Assembly: GCA_019720755.1 (NCBI GenBank)
Contig: CP081303.1
Coordinates: 4,398,501 to 4,462,500, forward strand
Direction of reading: 5' to 3'
DNA: 64,000 bases
Source: Prolixibacteraceae bacterium
GTDB lineage: Bacteria > Bacteroidota > Bacteroidia > Bacteroidales > Prolixibacteraceae
This document shows positions 1 to 12,100 of the stretch, in pieces. A program made the translations under genes and the position numbers. The notes beneath the pieces are model-generated. The model was not told the DNA's origin. It did not search any database and was given only the letters and a program-made list of their open reading frames with translations. The stretch's first letter is position 1, and each line of letters begins with the position of its first letter.

Positions 1-1071
1 GGAAGTGGCTTTCTTCTCGGTGACTTGTTAAATACAGATACTTATGGTTTTATTTTTGCTTTTCAAGTACTGCCAACCATTATATTCTTCTCTGCGTTGA
101 CTAGTTTGATGTTTTATCTTGGAGTAATCCAAAAAGTAGTATATGTATTGGCTTGGGGTCTTTCTAAGGCACTTAAGATTAGTGGAATGGAGAGTTTGTC
201 GGTTGCAGGAAATATTTTTCTAGGACAGACCGAATCCCCATTAATGATTAAGGCATACCTTTCTAAAATGAATCGTTCGGAGATATTTCTAGTAATGGTT
301 GGAGGAATGGCAACGCTTGCAGGTGGTGTTTTGGCTGCTTATATCGATTTCTTAGGGGGAGATGACCCTGCACAACGATTGATGTTTGCAAAACATCTAC
401 TTTCTGCCTCTGTGATGGCTGCACCTGGAGCTGTGGTGGTCTCTAAGATTATTGTACCACAAACAGAAGAGACCAATACAGACGTAAATGTGCCAAGAGA
501 ACAAATTGGTACCAATGCTCTTGATGCGATCTCTAATGGAACTGTAGAAGGGGTAAAACTTGCAGTGAATGTAGCAGCAATGTTACTTGTATTTTTGGCT
601 TTGATTGCATTTATAAACTATATATTTGGTGGCTTTATCGGTCGTTATACCGGACTAAATGATTGGGTAAATAATATTACTAATGGTCAATACCAAACTT
701 TCTCCTTGCAGTTTATTTTAGGTTATCTATTATCTCCTTTGATGTGGCTTCTTGGCGTTTGTAAGGAGGATATTACATTGGTTGGACGTCTGTTAGGAGA
801 GAAGGTGATTATCAATGAATTTATTGGTTATGCAAGTTTGGCTGATCTAAAAGCAGCAGGAGCATTTGCTCAACAAAAATCGATCATTATGGCAACTTAT
901 CTTCTATGTGGTTTTGCGAATTTTGGTTCTATAGGAATTCAAATTGGAGGTATTGGAGCTTTGGCTCCTGACAAGCGTGCTTGGTTGTCTGAGTATGGTT
1001 TAAGAGCCCTTTTGGCCGGAACTCTTGCTTCATGTTTGTCTGCAACAGTAATTGGAATGATTATGGGATAA
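1..1071 (+). CDS. Concentrative nucleoside transporter (CNT/NupC family), 5' end missing
   Basis: The reading frame is open from the first base of the window, so the N-terminal part lies outside; about 356 residues remain. CNT proteins import nucleosides with Na+ or H+ across the inner membrane. The family signature is visible in the segment GNIFLGQTESPLMIKAYL, where the Q-T-E-S/A-P motif lines the substrate site, and in the GFANFGSIGIQIGGIGALAP segment near the C-terminus. Several hydrophobic membrane segments follow the usual order for the C-terminal half of the family. The gene ends just before a strong terminator and lies upstream of thyA and folA, which fits a pyrimidine-nucleotide neighbourhood, although the terminator argues for separate transcription. 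The specific nucleoside and coupling ion cannot be read from the sequence. Confidence 0.9.
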   Translation, partial: GSGFLLGDLLNTDTYGFIFAFQVLPTIIFFSALTSLMFYLGVIQKVVYVLAWGLSKALKISGMESLSVAGNIFLGQTESPLMIKAYLSKMNRSEIFLVMVGGMATLAGGVLAAYIDFLGGDDPAQRLMFAKHLLSASVMAAPGAVVVSKIIVPQTEETNTDVNVPREQIGTNALDAISNGTVEGVKLAVNVAAMLLVFLALIAFINYIFGGFIGRYTGLNDWVNNITNGQYQTFSLQFILGYLLSPLMWLLGVCKEDITLVGRLLGEKVIINEFIGYASLADLKAAGAFAQQKSIIMATYLLCGFANFGSIGIQIGGIGALAPDKRAWLSEYGLRALLAGTLASCLSATVIGMIMG

Positions 1072-1104
1072 TGAATCCTATGTAAGTAATATATCGTGTT
1101 TATT

Positions 1105-1145
1105 AAAAAGCCATGATTGCTATTTTTAGCAACCATGGCTTTTTA
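1105..1145 (+). terminator. Intrinsic terminator after nucleoside transporter
   Basis: A long near-perfect hairpin has arms AAAAAGCCATG-TTGCTA and TAGCAA-CATGGCTTTTT, closed by a short T-rich loop and followed by T-rich sequence. It separates the transporter from thyA. Confidence 0.85.
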
Positions 1146-1221
1146 TTTTTTCATGTTATCTAGTAGAAAGGTATCTTTGTTGTCAAAAGAATCACCTTAT
1201 AAATAGAATGTCTTTATTAAT

Positions 1222-2016
1222 ATGAAACAATATCTCGATTTATTGCGCCATGTTTCCAACGATGGAAATCAAAAAGAGGATCGTACAGGAACAGGAACAC
1301 AGAGTGTTTTTGGTTATCAAATGCGTTTTGATCTACAAAAGGGTTTCCCTTTGTTGACCACGAAAAAACTTCATTTGAAGTCTATTATCCATGAGTTGCT
1401 ATGGTTTCTTACAGGAGATACCAACATAAAGTACCTCCAAGATAATGGGGTGAGAATATGGAATGAGTGGGCAGATGAATCAGGTAATCTAGGCCCTGTT
1501 TATGGAGCACAGTGGCGTTCTTGGAAAGGTTCTGATGGAAAAGTAATAGATCAAATTTCGGAGGTAATTTCTCAAATAAAGACAAATCCTGATTCTCGAC
1601 GTTTGTTGGTGAATGCATGGAATGTGGCGGAGATCCCCAATATGGCACTTCCTCCTTGTCACATCCTTTTCCAATTCTATGTAAATGATGGAAAATTGTC
1701 GTGTCAACTATACCAGAGAAGCGCAGATATCTTTTTAGGTGTACCATTTAATATTGCCTCTTATGCCCTTCTAACGATGATGATGGCGCAAGTGACTGGA
1801 TTGGAGTGTGGAGATTTTATTCATACATTGGGGGATGCCCATATTTATAATAATCATCAAGAGCAGGTTGCACTACAGTTGCAACGTACTCCTTATGCGT
1901 TGCCTCAGATGAAAATCAATCCCGAGGTGACCTCTATATTTGATTTTAAATATGAAGATTTTGAGCTCGTTGATTATCAGGCACACCCTCATATTAAAGG
2001 TGTTGTCGCTGTTTAA
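1222..2016 (+). CDS. thyA: Thymidylate synthase
   Basis: ThyA methylates dUMP to dTMP using methylene-tetrahydrofolate and releases dihydrofolate, supplying thymidine for DNA synthesis in the cytoplasm. The 264-residue length matches the E. coli-type enzyme exactly. The nucleophile is Cys146 in the motif [10 protein letters not shown]. The phosphate-binding arginines are seen in DRTGTGT near residue 20 and in the [11 protein letters not shown] segment. The [20 protein letters not shown] and [12 protein letters not shown] blocks are the conserved dUMP- and folate-binding parts. folA begins 12 nt downstream, so the product dihydrofolate is recycled by the neighbouring enzyme, a common thyA-folA operon. 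Confidence 0.98.
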   Translation: MKQYLDLLRHVSNDGNQKEDRTGTGTQSVFGYQMRFDLQKGFPLLTTKKLHLKSIIHELLWFLTGDTNIKYLQDNGVRIWNEWADESGNLGPVYGAQWRSWKGSDGKVIDQISEVISQIKTNPDSRRLLVNAWNVAEIPNMALPPCHILFQFYVNDGKLSCQLYQRSADIFLGVPFNIASYALLTMMMAQVTGLECGDFIHTLGDAHIYNNHQEQVALQLQRTPYALPQMKINPEVTSIFDFKYEDFELVDYQAHPHIKGVVAV

Positions 2017-2028
2017 AAATAAGATGTT

Positions 2029-2520
2029 ATGGCATGTGAAATAGCAATGATTGCAGCGGTGGATCGCGAGATGGGAATAGGGAAATCGAATGATATGCTC
2101 TTTTTTATTTCAGAAGACTTGAAGCGCTTTAAATCTCTTACAACAGGATATCCTATTGTAATGGGACGAAAAACATTTGAATCCCTTCCCAAAGGTGCGC
2201 TTCCTAATCGTCGTAATGTGGTGATGTCTAGCCAGAAAAATTTGGTGTTGCCTGGAGCAGAAGTGGTTCATTCTATGGAGGAAGCAATCGCATTGCTTTC
2301 TGATGAGACTCGTTGTTTTATTATCGGTGGCGGGGTGATATATCGTGAATTTATGCCGATGGCTACCCACCTTTTTATAACCCATATTGAGGATTCGAAA
2401 GAGGCCGATACTTTTTTTCCTGTAATTCCGCCTAAAGATTGGAACGCCTGTTCCGAGACTGTTGTGGAAGCCACTGAGAAACATCCTATGTTTCGGTTTG
2501 TAGACTATCAAAGAGTATAA
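2029..2520 (+). CDS. folA: Dihydrofolate reductase
   Basis: FolA reduces dihydrofolate to tetrahydrofolate with NADPH, regenerating the cofactor oxidised by ThyA. The 163 residues are typical for a chromosomal bacterial enzyme. Visible hallmarks are the N-terminal IAAVDREMGIGKSNDMLF segment (Met20-loop region, with the usual W-x-L/I replaced), the NADPH-binding GRKTFESLP motif, and the IIGGGVIYREFM glycine turn. The gene starts with ATG 12 nt after thyA and ends just before a terminator, so thyA-folA looks like a closed two-gene operon. A chromosomal housekeeping role is more likely than a transferred trimethoprim-resistance gene, because codon use resembles the neighbours and thyA is adjacent. 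Confidence 0.96.
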   Translation: MACEIAMIAAVDREMGIGKSNDMLFFISEDLKRFKSLTTGYPIVMGRKTFESLPKGALPNRRNVVMSSQKNLVLPGAEVVHSMEEAIALLSDETRCFIIGGGVIYREFMPMATHLFITHIEDSKEADTFFPVIPPKDWNACSETVVEATEKHPMFRFVDYQRV

Positions 2521-2545
2521 AATCTATTCTATATAGTTAAATTGA

Positions 2546-2578
2546 GAGGGAGTACATGGCGTTGTACTTCCTTTTTTT
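2546..2578 (+). terminator. Intrinsic terminator of thyA-folA
   Basis: Hairpin arms GGGAGTACA and TGTACTTCC (one G-U pair) are followed directly by a run of seven T. Confidence 0.85.
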
Positions 2579-3136
2579 GTCCCTTTACTTCTTATTATCT
2601 TGTTTCTTATCCCTCTTCTCTTTTTTATTACTTATGTAAATAATAAGATTGTCAAAATTATGTTCTTAAATATATGTTATGATACTAAATATCATTACGT
2701 ATTTTAGCAGTCGAAATCATTGTGTGATAAATATATTAAGACTTTGATCATTTTTGCAGTGGGGAGTGATGTTACCTGTGCGGTATAAGTTTAGTAGGCT
2801 TTGTCTTTTTATGACTAATGGTTTGTAATGTCCTTTTAATAGCAAATCTTTATAATTATTATTAATATAATAATCACTATTATTATTAATTTTGAGATTG
2901 TTAAGGTGATATATGTATAATTATGAATATCTTAGTGTAGGCACCTTCTCGTGAAATGAAGAGTTTGTTGAGGCTAGGTATTTTCATACGATAAAAAAAC
3001 ACTTTTTAGAAACGTTTAGTGGTGGGTAGGAGTGATGAAGATTCTATAAGGGTTTTTATATGTATTTCTGTCTATGAGGTACCTTCTCTATTTTGAGCAT
3101 TCGTTTGATGGTATGGATTAAAGGAAAGAACGATTG
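2579..3136. other. Long AT-rich leader before the giant adhesin gene
   Basis: About 560 bp without a supported gene. It is very AT-rich, with a run of TTATTATTAATATAA-like sequence around 2855-2890. I see no convincing open frame, tRNA or large hairpin. It must hold the promoter and 5' leader of the adhesin gene; I could not place a TTG/TAnnTTTG promoter pair with confidence. A purine-rich AAAGGAAAG at 3122-3130 lies at ribosome-binding distance from the ATG at 3137. Confidence 0.5.
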
Positions 3137-6100
3137 ATGACACAATATATCAAAGAGGGTAAGCTGTTTTTTATGAGACGATTGGCTCATGAAATAAATT
3201 GTCGTGGCGATACTTCTCACCCAATCCCTTCTGAATTAAGAGATCTCTCTCTGTATAAATCGATTCGATTTAGGAAATTAAAATCAATAAATAATCAAAA
3301 TAAACAATTTAAAGCTATGAGTATATTATGGCGTGAGTTTTTTAAATCAAGAGGCATTAGGGGCCGGTGTGGTTTTATTCATACTACTTTCTTGTTTTTG
3401 CTTCTATTTGTAATGGGTTTTACAAATAGGTCGTTGGGGCAAGTAATCAATGAAGAAAATGTAGCTACTAATTTTAACTTATTAAAGATTGGGTCTCCTT
3501 GTATTACAGGAACTGGTCGAGTTATAAGATTTCAGTTGAGTACAACCGTTGATGGTGCGTCTGAACAAACAAATTCGTATTTTACTGTAGATTTTGGCGA
3601 CGGAACACCAATCGTACGTTATGATGTAAACTCGACGGTGAATTTAGACCCCAGTGGAGGAAAGACATTTCTTTATTCATATGGCGATAGTTTTACTGGA
3701 AATCATACTTATAAAACAAAAGATAAATGCTTTTATGAGGTTGTAACACAGTGGTTTGATGATGTTGGAAATGGTTATAAAGTAACGAAAACAAAGATCG
3801 TTATTTGGGATACTGATGATAAAGCACCAGATGGATTGGTTATTGGGGATCAAGAAGGTGATGCCTACAAAGTGGTAAACGATGCTGTATTAGGTGCTCC
3901 TGTTTTAAACTTATGTGCTAGTACAACAGGCTATAGTCTTACAAGTAACCCGTTTAAAGATATAAGTGATTGGAATTGTAATTTAAAAGATGATTTTAGT
4001 GAATATGAGTTAGGAGATGATGGTAAATACCCTCTAAATAATAATCGACGTCTAGTTATTTGGAGTTATGGAATCAAAGATGATTCAAGTTTGGATTATC
4101 TGGATGGTGTCGTTGTATATGATGCTTCTGGACCTCATACTATAACTTCTACTGAATATGTAGAGCCTGAGATCGAATATCCAGATGCTGGAAATAATAT
4201 TGAAGTAACTCCAGATAAGCTTCCTGGAGTTCAGCGTATAGATATTCCATCTACGACTAATAAGGATGTAGGAAAAGTTTTTAAAATTACTTTAAACGAT
4301 GAGAATGCATGTGGACTATCGACTTCTCCTGCGATAGCCTATATTAAAATAGTTGGATCTCCAAATCCGGAAGTCGAAGATAAGAAAATTTGTATGCCAG
4401 AGAGCAAATCAGTGACAGTTACTTTTACAGATGACTCAGGGTTAACACCAACAGATATAGTGTGGACATTAACCAAACCAGATGGAAGTGCTGAAACTGC
4501 CGTGAGTATTGCTTCGGGACAAGGAACAAATACAATCACCATCGATTTATCAAAAGTTGATTTATCCACGACAGGTAAGATTGTGTTTAAGGCGAATGTG
4601 CGTGTTGTTGCAGGAGGTGATGTCTGTGATGGTACAGATTATGGTACAATTACCATCTTAAAACAGCCTGACCCTGATTTTAATCTAGGTGGTACTGGAA
4701 CAACTGTAACAAAAAAAGTTTGTCAAAGTGGAACTTTACAACTTAGTTATGACAAGACGAAACTTTTGCCTGTAGGAGAGAATTTTACATTAACAGCAGA
4801 TTGGGGTGATGGTGTTTCGGAAGTGATTTATAATGGTACAGGAGGGGCTGGTACTATTACTTTTAATCACACTTATGCGAATACTACGGATGCTGTTCAA
4901 ACTAGGAATGCTACATTAACAGTCAGTAATGGAACATGCGATAAAACGAGTGATCCTCACACAGTAGTTGTATATCCTAAACCTACTATAAGTGGAGCTG
5001 CAGGACCTTTGTGTGCTAAACCAAGTATTACGGAAAGATATACCTGTTCTGCAGACTATGCAGACTTGACTTATCGCTGGGATGTTACCCTTCCTGATGG
5101 AACACCTCATTTGGGAGAAGGTCTTAAAAGAACATTAGATTATACTTTTGATCAAAATGGTACTTATAAGCTAAAGGTCACTATCTCCGATGGCGGTTGT
5201 TCGCAAGAGTCGGATGAATATGATGTGGTGGTGGATAAATTGGAGGTTTCAAAAAGTTCTTTCACCAAAGATAAGGTGTGTGCAGATAAAGGTACAAAAG
5301 AGGCTACTTTTGAATTGGATCTTTCGAAGCCAACGAAAGGTCGTGTGGGTACTACTTATACTGTCGATTGGGGAAGTGGTGGTACTGCTGAGGTTTATGA
5401 AGTAGATGCTCCAGGTAATCTAAGGATAAAATATGGCGCTTCGGTTCCTGATTGGAAAATTACCAAAACTTATACTTATACAGGAGATGGTCGTAGCGTA
5501 GATGAACGTGATGTTACAGTCACTTTCTCTAATAGTACTGGGTCCTGTAGTAGTACTATTCCATTAAAAGCAAAAATTATTCCTCCGGTAGATGCAGGAT
5601 TTAACCTTCCTTTGAGTCATTGTAAAGACGAAGAGGTTACTTTTGATAATACTTCAAAAGGAGTTAATTTGTCTTATGAGTGGACTGTGAAAAAAGGAGC
5701 AGCTACCATAGGTACAGCTGACAATACCGTAAAGGATCTAGTACATACGTTTGCTACTTCAGGAGATTATCTTGTAGGGTTAGAGGTTACGAGTGATGAT
5801 GGCTGTCCTGGCGAGACTGTGCCTTTTAAAGATTATGAGGTCGTTGAAATTACTCCAGGATTCCGTTTTGTGAAGAATAGTGGTTACCATATTATCCCGA
5901 AAACACAAAAAAGAGTAGATGATATTGAGGTTCAATTAACGAATACTTTGAATTTTAAACCAGGTACCGAATATAAGTTTGATTTTGGAGGCACAAAAGG
6001 GATTGTAGCATTACATAATACAGATTTTGATCCTGTTACACATATATATACAGATGTTGATTATACGGGACTAACGACGAATAAGTTTATTTACCCTGTA

Positions 6101-9100
6101 GAATTAACAGAGTCTAGATTGGGTTGCGTCTATTCTACAACAAGAAATATCTCTATCTATAGTGTCGGGGCTGATTTTATTGTTACTCCCGTTGATGCTT
6201 GTTCTGGTGATTATCAGTTACAGGATGATTCAGATATAAGTGACGATTTCAAAGATCCAGGAACTCCTGGAGAACATTTGTTTGTGGTTCGTAATTGGTC
6301 GGTGAGTACAGATGGAGGTTTAACTTATACTTCAAAAGGAACGGGAGAGTTATTTTCATTGAACTATGTGAATAATTCAGGAACGGATAAAACTCTTTAT
6401 GTAAAGTTAGATCTGATTGTAACGATTGATGGAACTACTACGGGTGGTGCAGACTTATCGAAAACTTTTACTGCCATACAGCACTTTGTGGTTCCACCAG
6501 CACCTCAGGTGAGTGCAGAAGGAACAGATCATAAAGTTTGTCCAGGAAATAATCTTGAATTGAGACCTTATAATGTTAGTTCATTGGATGCTCCGGATAG
6601 TAATGTCGACTGGACGGTTAGTAATTCAGCCTATTCTGTTGATTTGAAATCTTTGGTGAAGCGTAAGTCAATAGATTCATTAAATGCTGATTATCATGTT
6701 TTTGTCTTTAATAGTGAACCTGTCGCAGGAACTGTTTATACAGGCAATTTTACTGTCTCTTTTAATATTGAAAATCATCATTCAACATCTGGATGTACGG
6801 CAGTAAAAACTTATAATATTGAAGTTTCTGATATAAGTATTGTAGATGAGACGATTTACAGTTGCATTGGGAAGTCAACAACATTTACCCCTACTGTTGG
6901 CGGTGGAGGTGATCCTGTTACTCGTTCGCATAAGTGGGAAGTGACTACAGGTAGTTCTTCAGATTTGAATGTAGATGCAAGTATTACTTTAGGAACATCT
7001 GATGTCGGTTATGATAATTTTGTATTCGTACCTTCAGTAGCAGGGAACTATGTGATTAAATATACTGCTACGGATGCAGGTGGCTGTGAGAAGTCTCATA
7101 ATTTTGCACTAGAAGTTTCAGAACAGCCAGATCCAAGTACTAGTGCTATTCAACTAGGTTCTAATAATCTTGTTGAGGTAACAGCAGAGACTCATTATAG
7201 AGTATGTGGTAATGGGGTGACATTAGATGGATTACATAAGGGGACTGTTCCTACTGGTGATATGCAAGGAGAGTGGACTTTTTTGAATAAGCCTTCTGGT
7301 GCAGGAGATCCTACCATAACAACCTTTTCTGGATTGAATACTTCCAAAGTGAATGTTACGAATTTGGTAGCAGGAGAATATGATTTTACATATACTTTGC
7401 GTAATCATGCTTCAGGAGTGGATGCAAGTTCTTTGGCATGTGTGGAGAGTCGGATTGTAAAAGTCAATGTGTATGATCCAATAAGTGTAACAGATGCTAC
7501 TCTTATTCATAATGTAAAACAAGATCATGCATTGTCTTCAGGTGTTGCTTTAAGCCCAGAGATTAATGTAACAGGAGGGTCCGGAACTTATAACTTTGCA
7601 TGGACATTAGTGGGCAGCACTGCTGGGCCTATTGTTTGGAATTCAACAGATCAGAATCCAACATACAGTACGAATGATGTAGATACTTATACCTTCACCG
7701 TAACTGTCACAGACCAAGAGGATGGAGTTTGTGTGGCGACGAAGGATATTACCATGAGTGTGCTGGAGAATGTCAGTGCTGAGGCTGTTGCTCCAGATGC
7801 CTCTACAGCCGAAGGAAGTTCTGTTCAGCCGAATACTGGACACTCACCTTCTACTCCTATCTATATCGTTAGTGGAAAGAAAATAGTATTGAATGGAAGT
7901 AATAGGTATCCATTAGGAACACAACCTGATGATTCAGCTTCTGACAATATTACTGGAGAGTGGAGTGTGACGAATAAAGATGGCGTTGTGAAGACTTCTG
8001 TTTTTAATTGGCGAAAAACAGATGGATCTCCTTCTAATAATTTCGCTCAAGAAGTGGAAGTAGAAGCGGATGCCTATGGAGAGTATACTTTTGTTTATAC
8101 GATAAAGAATACGAGTGATCCAAGTGTTCCTATAGAGAGTAGAGTCGAAGTGAAAGTTACATTTGTTCGCCCTATCAGAGTTACTATTGGAGGACCTTTA
8201 ACTATTTGTCCAGTTGGTACAGAGGATGTTGGTGGTGGAGTAACAGTGAAATACGGAACGGATGGTACTTCTTCTTCTTATGTGTATACAATTACGAAAG
8301 ATGGAGATCCTTCGGGAGATTATAGTGGACTCTTAATAGAAGATGACGACCCAGTTGCTGGTGTTATTGGAATTACAACACCAAAAATAGAATTTGATGC
8401 TGAAAATGCGACAGCGGGTATTTATAATGTAAGATTGACAGTAAAAGATCCTTTTAATGGATTGAGTAGTCATTCAAAAGTTCGAAAAGTGACTGTAACT
8501 CCTGCTCTAGATCCCCAGGTAGCTGTAACAAGTTTTGTACCGACAAGTTTTGGAGTCGCTGGAACAGTACAAAAAGCGAATATTTTTGATGTGAGCTCTC
8601 CAGAATATTATATTGTAGGAAGAGAACTTACACTGGAAGGTACTGATGGAGGTATTGCATTGACAGGTTCTGTAAGTGGCCGTTGGGAGAAATATAACGG
8701 AGCTTCATGGGATCTAATAACAAATAATAGTACTCTTAACTTTGTTTCAACAGGGGAGACTTCTACTAGTCCAAAACCTCCTTATGGTTTAATGACGATA
8801 CGTTGGAATCTTGGGAATGGCATTTGCTATAATGATATGGGGATGAGGTTACATTTCATTGAGCCTATCCAGATTGAAAGTATCGATCCAAAATATTTCT
8901 GTCACGGTGCTGCTAATTACTCTTTGCTAAATAAAGTAAAAGTGTCTGGAGGAAGTGCAGAAGGAGTATCTTATCAGTGGAATGTATCGGATGGTGCTAA
9001 AGATGTTACTTTGTTAACATTGAGTAATAGTACTGCTTTATCTCCTGAGATATTGGTTAAAACGATGGCTGTTGGTGATTATACCTTTACTTTATTGGTG

Positions 9101-12100
9101 ACAGACAATCATGGAAATATCCAGAGTAAATCGATGACTTTTGAAGTCCATATTTTGGAGAATCCTGTAGCGGATGTTGCTTTTCCTGGATTAACTGATG
9201 GGACGAAAAATGTGATTCTTAATGGATCAGCATATAAAGTGATCACATCAGATGCTTCTATTGACCTTACAGGATTAAATACTGCCACTTCAGGAAAAGA
9301 TCCTGATGCTAACCCTGATTTAAAAGGAGAGTGGGTCATGTTGGCAGGACCAGATGCGGATACTGGAGATAGCTGGTATTCTAACAGTAAGGTTGAGACA
9401 TATACTCCAAAAACAGCTGGAGTATATAGCTTTCAATGGAGTTTAACAAACATTACTCCTACAGGAGTTGAGATGTGTGAAAGTAGCAAACTTGTGGAGG
9501 TAGAGTTTTTAGCTGGTCTAAGTGTGACCCCACAAGGAGAACAGGCTTTATGTAAAAATGGCGGAGCTTCTATTGATCTAAAAGACCTATTGTTGCCAAC
9601 TGGCGGCTCTGGATCTTATACAAACTACAGATGGACTGCAGAAAAGCGTGACTTAGATGACGATGCGGGAAGTAAGGTAAATGCAACACCTTCAATTATC
9701 GATTCAAATAGTCCTGATGCTGTTTTACCACTAACTCAAGAAGGGATATACTATATCTCTTTAGAAGTAGATGATGCGAAAGGTGTAGGAACCGTTACTG
9801 CAACACAGAGGATGGTGATCATTCCAACAGAAGATGCAAATGCTGGTGTGGACCAACAAACATGTGGAGAGAGTGTCGATCTTAATGCGAATGCAGTCAC
9901 TCCAATTGATGGATTAACAAGAGAAGGAACTTGGACTGTGAGCCCAGCTTCTACTAAAGTGATGTTTATGCCTACAAGTGTAGGTTATACGGATGGTACT
10001 CATGACCCAAAAGCTAAGTTTGTAAGTATTTTGGGAACACGAGGTCGTTTTACATTGACTTGGACAATAAACTCTGAAAAGGGAGAATCATGTCCTATTT
10101 CAGATCAGATGGTGGTGGACTTTGTTCCTCCAATTACAATTGGACAATTTTTCGATGGAAGAACTAGTGATGCGATTGTATGTGCAGGGGAAGATATCTT
10201 TGTACATCCTGTCGTTGCTGGAGGTTCAGAAGATAAGGCTGGTGGGAATATTGATAATTATACCTATAGTTGGACCACGACTGGTTCCTATGATATTACC
10301 TCCTTCTTAAGAGATCCTGCTACGTTTGATGCATCAGATCCTACGACGGATGTTGCAGTGAAAAACAAGCGTAATTTAATATTGAAGACAGCAAAAGCTC
10401 ACCCTGGAGATTACACTTTAACTCTTGAGGTTTCTGACCCAGTGAGTGGATATTGTGTGACGACAAGAGAATTTGATATTAAAATTAAGGAGACTCCTGT
10501 AGCTGAAGCTGTGGTTAAGACAGGAGTAAGTTTTGAGTATGTCAAAGATCAAGGACGTGATCGTTATTATACTTGTCGTAAAACAGTTGAACTATTAGGT
10601 TCGAATGTTGGAATGACATATGATGAACATGGTGTTCAAGTAGCAGGTACTGCGGTGGGCCATGTTGGTATCAAAGGGGAATGGTCTAAAGTTGGTGGCC
10701 CTGGTGTGATAACCTTTGCAAAAGCAGATGGTAAAGAAGGCCATGAAGATCCGAATGCACAGGCGATTTTTAGTGAAGCAGGAGAGTACACAATCCAATG
10801 GTTGGTATATAATGAAACCAAAGGATTGTGCGAGAGTACGAAGGTAATTGTCGTGGATGTAAAAGAGCCAATCACTGTTACGTTTAAAGATTCTCCAATT
10901 TATGTGTGTCAGGATGATGCTGCTTTTGATATCACACCAACTTTCTCAGGAGGTAGTGGTTCTGGATATACAGATTTTGTATGGACAATTGCAACAGTTG
11001 TAGATGGTGCTGCAACGACTGGTACATATCATTTTGATCCTACTGGTAAATCGCCAGGTGTATACACTCTAGGTGTAACTGCGAACGATAAAGAAGGGGA
11101 TGTTTGTCAAGGAACTGGTGATGTTGATGTGATCATTGTGAAAAAACCTACTCCTAATATAAAAAAGGGTGTAGTGGAATTTTGTGGTACGAGTGGTTCT
11201 TTGTCAGCAGATGCCTTAATGAAGGAGACACCAACGGATAAAGAACAAGGAAGATGGCGTCTGAAACCAGATGGAACTTCAGATGGAACAGTTACTTTTA
11301 CACCTGCATCAAGTAATAATACGGATTTCATCGTTTCGAATAAAGGTCACTATATCTTTGAATGGGTTGTGGATCACATTTATAAGAATGTTGCAGGAGT
11401 AGAAGTTCATCGTTGTACAGCTGTGGATGAGATTGAGATTGATGTAAGGATCACTCCAGTGGTCACTATTGAGGCTCCTGACCACCCTGAATGTGATAAA
11501 GATATAGATCCTATTCTTAATATTGAAGGAGATTATCAATCAGTTTTTTGGGAATTGGTTAGCGGTCCTAAGATTACTTCTACTGCTAATTTCTCTGACA
11601 ATACGGTTCTAAAGCCAACGGTGACAGTAAATGATTATGGTAAATATGTGTTTAGAGCAACTGTATCCAATGGAGCTTGTTCTGATCAAGTGGTAGAGAT
11701 GGAGTATACGTTTGCTTCGCAACCAGTAGCAGGATTTGACATCACTTCTGATTTAGAGGGATGTTCTCCTTTGAGTGTTACTGTGAATAATAGTACAACT
11801 GGGGATGCTTTGACAGATTATGCATACCAATGGAAAGAGGTCGATCCTTCTGATCCAACAGATGCAACGGTTCTTTCGTATGATAAAGATCCAGGAAGTG
11901 CTTTCACTATCCGCAATATGAGTAACCTTGTAAAAGATCGCAATATTGTTTTGACAGTAACCAATGGTTTCTGTTCTAGTACAGCAGGGCCTAAGCCTGT
12001 GAAGGTACACCCAATGCCTCAAGTGGATTTTAACTATACATCGGATAGTGGATGTAGTCCTGTGGTTGCAGAGATGGAAAACAAAACGTTGTTCGCTGAT

